DNA of 5,483 nucleotides, from contig CAZITB010000155.1 in assembly GCA_964542055.1 (NCBI GenBank), forward strand, positions 1 through 5,483. Reading direction: 5' to 3'. Shown piece after piece: positions 1-5,211 of this stretch. The stretch comes from CAZITB01 sp964542055. Lineage in GTDB: Bacteria > Planctomycetota > Phycisphaerae > Sedimentisphaerales > CAMDDF01. The notes beneath the pieces were generated by a model that worked only from the letters and a program-made list of their open reading frames with translations, did no database searches and had not been told where the DNA came from. How positions within the stretch are numbered: the first letter of the stretch is position 1; each line of letters begins with the position of its first letter. The translations under genes and the position numbers were made by a program.

Positions 1-1
1 G

Positions 2-145
2 AGTTCAATATCATATTTCTGTGAAAGAAGCAATCAGCAGAAGGCACAAAATGCCATTTTGGAAGATAATTTGCGTTACAAAGTTTCTGTTGAGAGACAT
101 GTAAATGAGCTTCTGGAATTGTATGGAACCTTGACGAAATCTTGA
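2..145 (+). CDS. C-terminal fragment of a probable GT4-type glycosyltransferase (partial)
   Basis: The frame is open from the window edge to a TGA at 143-145 and gives 47 residues. The end of the peptide (RYKVSVERHVNELLELYGTL) has the pattern often seen at the C-terminus of family 4 glycosyltransferases: a short (F/Y)-x-V-E-x-H-V segment leading into an amphipathic helix with LxxLY. The active site lies outside the window, so the substrate cannot be inferred and the family call rests on this tail alone. The gene ends 91 nt before the next coding start, and a separate promoter lies in that gap, so it is probably the end of an upstream transcription unit. If the call is right, it adds a second glycosyltransferase near the c-di-GMP gene. 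It could instead be any protein ending in a charged helix. Confidence 0.5.
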   Translation, partial: SSISYFCERSNQQKAQNAILEDNLRYKVSVERHVNELLELYGTLTKS

Positions 146-185
146 CAAATCCCCTTTTTTACCCATATTCCGCATTTTGGTCTGA

Positions 186-214
186 TTGACTTAATATCAA
201 GAAATTGCTATAAT
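186..214 (+). promoter_or_regulatory. Sigma70-type promoter with extended -10
   Basis: A -35 box TTGACT (186-191, five of six consensus bases) is separated by exactly 17 bp from a perfect -10 box TATAAT (209-214). The -10 is preceded by TGC (206-208), which makes an extended -10. Transcription should start near 221, giving a leader of only about 16-19 nt that begins at the ribosome-binding site AAAGGA (223-228). It lies downstream of the stop of the preceding gene and directly upstream of the receiver-like gene, so it should drive that gene and the diguanylate cyclase. It is the best promoter-like sequence in the window and suggests constitutive housekeeping-sigma expression, with no room for a leader regulator. 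Confidence 0.8.
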
Positions 215-236
215 AATTGTTTAAAGGAATTTTCAG

Positions 237-638
237 GTGATGAAAGATAATTTGTTCAACAATTTCATATTGATCGGAGATATTCCGGAAACTCATGTGC
301 TTTTCGATGCAGGGGTTAGCAAGAGCAGTGTACAGAGTTTTGAGGATATTTATCAGGCTTTGGTAAATATGCTTAATAGTGATGTACTGTCAGAGACCAT
401 CATTTTGATAAATTTAGAAGGTTTCGATCTTAAGGAACTAAAGGCGTTTACTAAGTTTTGCAATGAAAAGGATTCAACCGTTATATGTTTGGGCGGAGCT
501 GATTCTAGTGTGAAAAATGTTCAGATATACAAAGATATTAGAAGTTTTACTGATGATTTTTTTGAAAAGCAACAGCGAACTATTGACTATTCTCTAACTG
601 ATCAAGAAGTAAATGCATTGTTGAAAGAAGAGTTTTGA
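237..638 (+). CDS. Small receiver-like protein with CheZ/FliM-like C-terminal tail, partner of the diguanylate cyclase
   Basis: A 133-residue soluble protein that I cannot assign to a named family. It shows an alternating beta/alpha pattern like a response-regulator receiver: strand FILIGD (10-15), strand/helix SVQSFEDIYQALVNML (31-46), strand TIILINL (54-60), strand TVICLGG (81-87). The expected phospho-acceptor Asp position after the third strand is Asn59, and the acidic pair after strand one is a single Asp15, so phosphorylation is unlikely. The last 15 residues, SLTDQEVNALLKEEF, form a short amphipathic helix resembling CheY-binding peptides. The start is ambiguous: GTG at 237 lies 8 nt from AAAGGA (223-228), while the adjacent ATG at 240 lies 11 nt from it, and the two differ by one residue. 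It is the first gene after the promoter at 186-214, and one nucleotide separates its stop from the diguanylate cyclase ATG. It has no signal peptide or membrane segment. Its role is inferred only from context and fold pattern. Confidence 0.8.
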   Translation: MMKDNLFNNFILIGDIPETHVLFDAGVSKSSVQSFEDIYQALVNMLNSDVLSETIILINLEGFDLKELKAFTKFCNEKDSTVICLGGADSSVKNVQIYKDIRSFTDDFFEKQQRTIDYSLTDQEVNALLKEEF

Positions 639-639
639 T

Positions 640-1674
640 ATGGTTTTGAATAGTAAAAATACTTCTATGTCAAAGAAAACTATTGTTGTGGCTGATCAGG
701 GGATGGTCATATTCGGGTCGGTAAATTTTGAAAAGCTCAACTGCAGAATATTTTCAAATATTATCGATGCGATGACAACATTAGGCACTGAAAATTTTTC
801 CAGGGTTGTACTTCAGCTTGATATGGTTAAAGGTGACTTTCGTTCAGCAATTCAAGCTTTGAAGAGGATTCGCCCGGGAATTGAAGTTATCTTATTTTGT
901 AGAATGCTGCAGGAACCTGTTGCTCTTGAACTTACGACAAGCAAGCCCCATTACAGTTCTCCTGCAAATGACTATCATATTTACCCCCTTTCGGCGGATC
1001 ACTTTAAGACCAATATACTGGGGCAAAGGGAAATTCAGTTTATTTCGCCGAGTATTGACTCTAATATTGAAAAGAAAATCAGGATATTAGAAAAACTTGC
1101 GACCGAAGATGACCTGACCGGTCTTAAAAACCGCAGATATCTGCTTGGTTTTCTGAACAATTTGATTATGCGTGCGGATAAAGAAAACCTCCGCATAACG
1201 CTGCTGGTATTCGATATTGATAATTTCAAGTCATACAATGACAGGTTTGGGCACCCGGTTGGCGACCGTGTACTTCAGCAGGTTGCCAAATTGATTTTTA
1301 AATGTATTCGCAAGCAGGATGTGGTTGCAAGAATCGGGGGTGATGAGTTTGCTGTTGTTTTCTGGGACAGTCCTGCGATGAGAAATGAGAAATTGGATGA
1401 CAGGAGAAATCTGCATGCCGAGCATCCTCGAGAAGTTTACATAGTGTCCGAAAGATTTCGTAATCAAATCCTGCAAGGAGAGTTTGCGTCGCTTGGTCCG
1501 AATGCAAAAGGAAAGCTTACGATCAGCGGCGGCTTAGCAGGTTATAAGCGTGACGGCAATAATATCAGGCAGTTATTTGAGCAGGCCGACAAGGGATTGC
1601 TGATGGCGAAAAAACAAGGCAAAAATCAGATATACATTATCGGCCAGCCAGAGAATGCTTTAGCTTCGCAATGA
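640..1674 (+). CDS. Diguanylate cyclase with degenerate receiver-like N-terminus (GGDEF)
   Basis: This 344-residue cytoplasmic enzyme is predicted to make cyclic di-GMP from two GTP. Residues 13-125 have a receiver-like pattern: strand TIVVAD (14-19), a possible acceptor Asp61 in VVLQLDM, strand EVILFC (82-87), and HIYPL (113-117), where the conserved receiver Lys before Pro is Tyr115. It is therefore probably a pseudo-receiver. A coiled linker (143-156) leads to DDLTGLKNRRYL (157-168). The GGDEF domain has the metal and substrate signature FDIDNFKSYND (191-201), GHPVGD (204-209) and GGDEF (233-237). RKQD (224-227) lies exactly five residues before GGDEF, which is the product-inhibition I-site, so feedback control is expected. 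The domain carries an insertion of roughly 20 residues after GGDEFAVVF. The end (TISGGLA, ADKGLLMAKKQGKNQIY) is complete. The ATG at 640 is one nucleotide past the previous stop, with a weak AGAAGAG site inside the upstream gene, so translation is probably coupled. An internal ATG at 667 is a less likely start. Confidence 0.95.
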   Translation: MVLNSKNTSMSKKTIVVADQGMVIFGSVNFEKLNCRIFSNIIDAMTTLGTENFSRVVLQLDMVKGDFRSAIQALKRIRPGIEVILFCRMLQEPVALELTTSKPHYSSPANDYHIYPLSADHFKTNILGQREIQFISPSIDSNIEKKIRILEKLATEDDLTGLKNRRYLLGFLNNLIMRADKENLRITLLVFDIDNFKSYNDRFGHPVGDRVLQQVAKLIFKCIRKQDVVARIGGDEFAVVFWDSPAMRNEKLDDRRNLHAEHPREVYIVSERFRNQILQGEFASLGPNAKGKLTISGGLAGYKRDGNNIRQLFEQADKGLLMAKKQGKNQIYIIGQPENALASQ

Positions 1675-1681
1675 TATCATT
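1670..1681. other. 12-bp perfect palindrome at convergent stop codons
   Basis: AATGATATCATT reads the same on both strands and contains the TGA stop of the diguanylate cyclase (1672-1674, + strand) and the TGA stop of the glycosyltransferase (1677-1679, - strand). A run of T follows on the + strand. As a hairpin it would have only four A/T-rich base pairs around a four-base loop, so it is at best a very weak terminator. Much of the symmetry is forced by two convergent TGA codons. No better terminator separates the two converging transcription units. Confidence 0.4.
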
Positions 1682-2891
1682 TTTTTCTGTCGAGTATTTC
1701 AGTTTTTTCAGGGCTTACTAATTTGTATCTGATTCCACGCCAGGTTATTACCCTTCCGAAAGAAGCAGATACGATAGACACAAGTAAGCCTATGGAATAA
1801 AAAGGGCTAAATATAAAATCGGCGATCATTGCTATTTTTAATTTAGAAACCTCCTGTGGCAACAACTTCATAGCAGTAATGCTTCTGAAGACTGATTTAG
1901 TCCAATGTGCAAGGACAAATACAGCAGGTACGGTCATGTATAAAGTTGTGTTTGGTACGTTGTTTCTTAGTGCAATCACGGCAAGAACAATGGACCCCCA
2001 AAAGCAGGTAACCGTATAGATGCTGCTTAATAGACCGAAAGTCCAAATCCATGGCATATAGACTCTGCTGATTATGAACTGTCTTCTGGAGAATTCGAAC
2101 AACTTGGGAAATGTGGTTTCTTCATAAGATGCAACCATGCAGCTTGGAACAAAAACAATTTTTTTATTGGCTTTGCGGGCAAGATAACTGATTGATAAAT
2201 CGTCGCTGACTACGTTTGACCAGACCTGCGGGACTTTGAATTCTTCGAATTTTTCTTTCGAAATGGCCATAGAGCCGCCCCAAGCCTGATTGAATTTGTA
2301 TTTGCCAAGAAATTGAGCGACTTTGGCATTGGAAACTGACATGATGACAGTTGATATATTATTTTTTCTGGGGATAAACCAACGGTAACCTGTTGAGACA
2401 CCGGTTTTTTTTCTTTTCAATGGAGCGACAAGATGCCTGATCCAATCTTTACCTGCGCAAGCGTCAGAATCAGCAAATAGCAAGGCTTCGATATCTTTTG
2501 GACAGTGATCATAAGAATATAATAAGTTATGTATTTTCTGGCTGCATTTACTTGTTATGCCCGCGACCAAAACATTTATGCTTTTGGCACTGGAGTCATT
2601 TTGGTATTTCTCTTTTAGTTCTAAAAGCTTTTGGTAGGCAGGGTCTTGTTCGGATTCGACAACAAAATTGATAATAAAATCCGGGTAATCCTGTTTCAGG
2701 AAAGAAACAATATTATCTTCGAAAGTGAGGTCAAGTCCCTTGCAAGGGATAGTCAATAGCGATTTAGGTTGGTAATCTTTGTTATCTTTCCATGGGTTAG
2801 AAATTGCGTAGCGAAGGTTGCGGCTGAAAAACCAGACGACGAAAAACTGGGTTGCTATTAGAAACCAGGCAATATAGTAATACCACTCCAT
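1677..2891 (-). CDS. Membrane GT21-like (ceramide glucosyltransferase family) glycosyltransferase
   Basis: A 404-residue processive-type GT-A glycosyltransferase anchored in the cytoplasmic membrane, expected to move a sugar from a nucleotide sugar onto a lipid or glycan acceptor. Counting from the ATG at 2891, one membrane segment (4-22) precedes the catalytic domain. PCKG (49-52), QDPA (82-85), DSD (141-143), TGYRW (167-171), WGGSMAI (204-210) and SDD (229-231) correspond to the D1, D2 and D3 acidic motifs. RRQFIISR (269-276) is in the place of the (Q/R)xxRW motif, here without the Trp. Hydrophobic segments follow at about 281-307, 316-333 and 351-381, and the end ITWRGIRYKL matches the ISWRxGRY tail of eukaryotic ceramide glucosyltransferase. 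The start is set at ATG 2891 because GGAG (2898-2901) lies 6 nt upstream; the TTG at 2903 would overlap that site. It is the last gene of the kinase-phosphatase operon, 14 nt after the phosphatase stop. The acceptor cannot be read from sequence, and ceramide itself is not implied. Confidence 0.88.
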   Translation of the reverse strand: MEWYYYIAWFLIATQFFVVWFFSRNLRYAISNPWKDNKDYQPKSLLTIPCKGLDLTFEDNIVSFLKQDYPDFIINFVVESEQDPAYQKLLELKEKYQNDSSAKSINVLVAGITSKCSQKIHNLLYSYDHCPKDIEALLFADSDACAGKDWIRHLVAPLKRKKTGVSTGYRWFIPRKNNISTVIMSVSNAKVAQFLGKYKFNQAWGGSMAISKEKFEEFKVPQVWSNVVSDDLSISYLARKANKKIVFVPSCMVASYEETTFPKLFEFSRRQFIISRVYMPWIWTFGLLSSIYTVTCFWGSIVLAVIALRNNVPNTTLYMTVPAVFVLAHWTKSVFRSITAMKLLPQEVSKLKIAMIADFIFSPFYSIGLLVSIVSASFGRVITWRGIRYKLVSPEKTEILDRKK

Positions 2892-2897
2892 TGGAAT

Positions 2898-2901
2898 CTC
2901 C
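2898..2901 (-). promoter_or_regulatory. Ribosome-binding site that decides the glycosyltransferase start
   Basis: On the minus strand GGAG is followed by ATTCCA and then ATG (2891-2889), a six-nucleotide spacing that is ideal for a Shine-Dalgarno site. The only longer in-frame start, TTG at 2903-2901, shares its last base with this motif and has no site of its own upstream, so the shorter ATG-initiated protein is favoured. Confidence 0.7.
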
Positions 2902-2905
2902 AAAA

Positions 2906-3754
2906 TTAAACAATAGAAGCAAGTGGTATTATACAGTCAACTAAGTCATCTATGGAATACTTTTTTTGAGAATTGAATTTAACGGCAACTCCGTGATTGT
3001 GCTCTGAAGCGATAATAAGCATTTTATCATTATAACGATTGAACCCATTGGGTTGGGTTTGGTGGCCTACGATAAAGATGTCAACATCGAATAGACTTGC
3101 CATTTTTTCGATAGTTTCCGGGCTTTGACGTCGGCCCCATGTGAAGAGGTAAGCGGACTGCGGTCTTACAATATCATTGATCTTCAATTCACGGTTTAAT
3201 ACCGCAGGATCAAATTGATCTACAAATCTGTCAGCGGGCAATGAATGGCAAAGCATTATCCGGTTGGCAGTTTTAGCTGCGAGTGGTTGAGAGAAAAGGA
3301 ATCTGGCGATTTCGAGATCAATCTCGTCAGAATTTTCTTCGAAACATCGCTTTATCGCATCCCGCATCGACAAGTTCATTTCCTTGCCGTTTTTCATTAC
3401 CTCTGAATGGCTTATAAAGGCAGTGTCGTGATTGCCGAGCAGGATATGAACATTGTCTGGATATTGCAATTTTAATTTGACAGCATCGGTTAAAAGTTGA
3501 AATGATAAACAACAACCGAAATCATCCTCTGGTCCGCCGTGTATAATTTCCTGCAATATCAGATGAGTATTGGGGTTGTTTGCAATATCTGAATATCTGA
3601 CAATTCGATCGAAGTTTCTTCGATTGCCATGCAAGTCGCCGGTAGCAATGACCGTGGCGTTTTCAGGCAGAAATATTATGTTGCCTTTGCGGAACTTGTC
3701 AGCTTTGTTTGCTGCTGAACCGCTTTTGAACAGTTCAAGTGTTTCCTGTGCCAT
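2906..3754 (-). CDS. Calcineurin-like (PPP-type) metallophosphatase with atypical second metal motif
   Basis: A 282-residue soluble metallophosphoesterase, probably a protein phosphatase acting opposite the overlapping kinase. Canonical dinuclear-metal motifs are present: GDLHGN (39-44, Asp40 and His42), GNHD (107-110), the histidine of CHSLP (His170) and GHQ (230-232, His231), followed by a conserved-looking HNHG (252-255). The second PPP motif, normally GDxxDRG with the bridging Asp, is replaced by QEIIHGG (68-74), where Glu69 takes the Asp position and His72-Gly73 replace Asp-Arg. From memory, planctomycete relatives share this LQE-I-HGG form, so it is more likely a subfamily feature than damage. 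There is no signal peptide or membrane segment. The ATG at 3754 lies 20 nt inside the end of the kinase gene with only a weak GAG upstream, which points to translational coupling. The substrate is inferred: the kinase itself, the glycosyltransferase, or others. A nucleotide phosphatase (ApaH-like) role is an alternative. Confidence 0.9.
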   Translation of the reverse strand: MAQETLELFKSGSAANKADKFRKGNIIFLPENATVIATGDLHGNRRNFDRIVRYSDIANNPNTHLILQEIIHGGPEDDFGCCLSFQLLTDAVKLKLQYPDNVHILLGNHDTAFISHSEVMKNGKEMNLSMRDAIKRCFEENSDEIDLEIARFLFSQPLAAKTANRIMLCHSLPADRFVDQFDPAVLNRELKINDIVRPQSAYLFTWGRRQSPETIEKMASLFDVDIFIVGHQTQPNGFNRYNDKMLIIASEHNHGVAVKFNSQKKYSIDDLVDCIIPLASIV

Positions 3755-4604
3755 TTTTACTCAGTTTTTTATTAAAAATACTGTGAATCAATAAATCAAG
3801 CCTGGAAATAATTTCCGCCATACTTGAAGGTCTTTGAACGGGGTCTTCTTTTACACATTCCATGATTAATTTTGAAATGCCTGGGTTAATCCGGGGTTGA
3901 AGCTGAGAGGGAGTTTTGAATTCCTTTGAATGTTCGCCAGCTAATCCTACAGATAAAGAATCATTATTTTGAGGGATCAGAGTAGGAACATTTCTTCCAG
4001 TGAATGCCCAGTACATTGTGGCACCTAAATTGAAGATGTCGGTTCTGTAGTCGAGCCTTTCACGGCGAACCTGTTCAGGTGCGATATAATCCGGTGTTCC
4101 CTGGATTCTGTTTTTAATTGTTCCAATTTTGCAGCCCTGGCCAAGGTCGATAATTTTGACCTGCCCTGCCGGGCTTATCATTATGTTGTTAGGTTTGAGA
4201 TCGCAATGGATGTAGCCTTTTGCGTGCATGGCGTTTAGGGCAGTGGCAACCATTCTGAAAACCAGACAGCAGTCAATCATGCTAAGCGCTTTGCTGTTTT
4301 CCAGAGTTTCGCCCTCGAAATACTCCATCGTCATGATTATTTCATTAACTTTGATCAGTTTGCGTCTTTTTATCAGCTTTATGCATCTTCGTACATACGG
4401 ATGGGCAACGGCTTTGGAAATGTAATATTCGTTCTCGATTTGCTCAAAAATGCGAGTATCTTCAGGTTTTTCCAGAATAGCCCTTTTTAGGGCAATTAAA
4501 TTGCCAGTCTGCTCATCCTTGGCTAAATAAATAACGCTTCTGGCACCAGTTCCCAGTCGCCTGATGATGTTAAATCCCGGTAAATCTATAGTTTGTATTG
4601 CCAT
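3735..4604 (-). CDS. Soluble Hanks-type Ser/Thr protein kinase, non-RD type
   Basis: A 289-residue protein that is almost entirely a eukaryotic-like kinase domain, lacking the membrane segment and sensor domains common in bacterial kinases. Counting from ATG 4604: glycine loop LGTGARSVIY (17-26), ATP-binding Lys40 (ALK), alpha-C Glu59, catalytic loop HCDLKPNN (133-140) with Asp135, metal-binding DLG (153-155) in place of DFG, activation segment ending GTPDYIAPE (169-177), Asp189 of TDIFNLG, and Arg258 of QRP. All catalytic residues are present, so it should be active. Cys134 replaces the Arg of HRD, so activation-loop phosphorylation may not be required. The frame extends to a TTG at 4625, but ATG 4604 directly precedes the kinase fold; neither has a convincing Shine-Dalgarno site. 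It is the first gene of the operon and its last codons overlap the phosphatase start. Its targets are unknown; the glycosyltransferase downstream is the nearest candidate. Confidence 0.92.
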   Translation of the reverse strand: MAIQTIDLPGFNIIRRLGTGARSVIYLAKDEQTGNLIALKRAILEKPEDTRIFEQIENEYYISKAVAHPYVRRCIKLIKRRKLIKVNEIIMTMEYFEGETLENSKALSMIDCCLVFRMVATALNAMHAKGYIHCDLKPNNIMISPAGQVKIIDLGQGCKIGTIKNRIQGTPDYIAPEQVRRERLDYRTDIFNLGATMYWAFTGRNVPTLIPQNNDSLSVGLAGEHSKEFKTPSQLQPRINPGISKLIMECVKEDPVQRPSSMAEIISRLDLLIHSIFNKKLSKNGTGNT

Positions 4605-4851
4605 ATAGTATAAAAAACCAAACAAATTTAAAATGCTTATAAAATATACGATATCTAAAAGGAAAAACCAAGGATATCGGAACAGAATTGCTCCTGAAAC
4701 ACGAAATCACTCCCTTGATAAGGTAACTAAGATAGCATTTTTTACTAAATATGCAATAATTTTTTCAAAAAAATGGGGTGAGGACTTGACAAAAGACCAA
4801 AAATAAGGAAAATAAATTTCTTGTTTGATTTTTAATAAATCAAGCTTAAAT
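4605..4851. other. AT-rich intergenic region with dyad and putative promoter elements
   Basis: No convincing gene is seen in this stretch between the kinase start and the tRNA copy. It holds an inverted repeat CGATATC (4649-4655) / GATATCG (4673-4679) with a 17-nt spacer. On the minus strand a weak promoter TTGGTT (4666-4671), 17 bp, TATATT (4643-4648) overlaps this dyad and could serve the kinase operon. On the plus strand a perfect -35 TTGACA (4786-4791) has no good -10 at normal spacing. An AT-rich hairpin TTGATTT/AAATCAA (4825-4843) lies just before the tRNA copy. None of these is strong alone. Confidence 0.4.
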
Positions 4852-4910
4852 CCCCCGATAGCTCAATCGGTAGAGCGAGTCCCGACAGATCGGGATTAAC
4901 CGCAAGGTCG
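4852..4910 (+). pseudogene. Damaged partial copy of tRNA-Asn
   Basis: Positions 4853-4879 are identical, 27 of 27 bases, to the 5' portion of the intact tRNA-Asn (5213-5239), covering the 5' acceptor strand and the D arm. The next six bases of the intact gene (CGGCTG, including the first anticodon base) are replaced by 16 bases, TCCCGACAGATCGGGA, which form a six-base-pair hairpin. Similarity then resumes for 14 of 15 bases (4896-4910, TTAACCGCAAGGTCG). No T arm or matching 3' acceptor strand follows. With no anticodon loop and no acceptor stem it cannot work as a tRNA. It marks the left edge of a 360-bp unit whose right edge is the intact gene. Confidence 0.85.
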
Positions 4911-4920
4911 ATTTTGGAGA

Positions 4921-4925
4921 GGGAG
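4921..4925 (+). promoter_or_regulatory. Ribosome-binding site of the GIY-YIG gene
   Basis: GGGAG lies four nucleotides before the TTG at 4930, with another GGAG at 4916-4919. No ATG or GTG exists nearby in this frame and a TAA at 4897-4899 closes it upstream, so this purine-rich stretch supports TTG initiation. It falls where the 3' acceptor end of the tRNA copy (GGGGAG in the intact gene, 5279-5284) would be expected. Confidence 0.55.
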
Positions 4926-4929
4926 ATTT

Positions 4930-5211
4930 TTGAAAAGTGAAGAAAAATATTGGGTTTATATCCTTGAAAATCCCAATGGTAAATTTTATATTGGCTATAC
5001 TTCTGATTTAGAGCGTCGAATTGGTGAACATAATTCAGAAATTAAAGATCAAAGAAAATTTACCCATAAAAATGGCCCATGGAGATTGGTTTGGTTTGAA
5101 TGTCATTTGAGCATATCTTCGGCTATGAATAGGGAAAAAAGTTTAAAAGCTATGAAATCCTCAAAATGGATTAGAGAAAGACTTTTGACAGGATATAAGC
5201 AAATTTATTGA
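4930..5211 (+). CDS. Small GIY-YIG nuclease (YhbQ/URI-type, COG2827-like)
   Basis: A 93-residue single-domain GIY-YIG nuclease of complete family length, expected to cut one DNA strand with a Tyr/Arg/Glu active site and a divalent metal. Visible motifs are VYI (9-11, the GIY half, Tyr10), YIG (20-22, Tyr20), SDLERRIGEHN (25-35, conserved Arg30 and His34), catalytic Glu69 in NREKSLK, and a basic KSSKWIRE tail (77-84). It has no extra DNA-recognition domain, unlike group I intron homing enzymes of the I-TevI type. It starts at TTG, supported by GGGAG four nucleotides upstream, and lies between a broken tRNA-Asn copy and the intact tRNA-Asn, with its TGA ending at the base before the tRNA. From memory, small proteins of this family often lie beside tRNA genes and behave as mobile singletons; here the flanking tRNA duplication supports that. 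Expression probably depends on read-through within the tRNA transcript. The physiological substrate is unknown. Confidence 0.9.
   Translation: MKSEEKYWVYILENPNGKFYIGYTSDLERRIGEHNSEIKDQRKFTHKNGPWRLVWFECHLSISSAMNREKSLKAMKSSKWIRERLLTGYKQIY

Noticed and set aside
142..170. TTGACA at 142-147 as the -35 of a promoter for the left operon
   Set aside because: The best -10 at normal spacing is CATATT (164-169), much poorer than the extended -10 promoter at 186-214. The sequence also overlaps the stop codon of the upstream gene.
881..1507. Open frames of 67-81 codons inside the diguanylate cyclase gene, on both strands
   Set aside because: They lie fully within a clear GGDEF gene in other frames and have no recognisable domain; they are shadow frames. 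The same applies to short frames inside the glycosyltransferase, phosphatase and kinase genes.
1670..1690. Palindrome plus T run as a bidirectional terminator
   Set aside because: Only four weak base pairs can form around a minimal loop, and most of the symmetry comes from two facing TGA stops.
4602..4625. TTG at 4625 as the kinase start
   Set aside because: It adds seven hydrophobic residues (MFGFLYY) with no ribosome-binding site and no family match. The ATG at 4604 directly precedes the kinase fold.
4786..4818. Promoter for the nuclease/tRNA unit from TTGACA at 4786-4791
   Set aside because: The -35 is perfect but sequences 16-18 bp downstream match a -10 at only about two positions, and the better TAAATT needs a 21-bp spacer. 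I keep it only as a possible element.
4852..4925. Upstream tRNA-like sequence as a second functional tRNA-Asn
   Set aside because: The anticodon loop is replaced by a hairpin with loop CAGA, and neither a T arm nor a 3' acceptor strand complementary to the 5' end exists.
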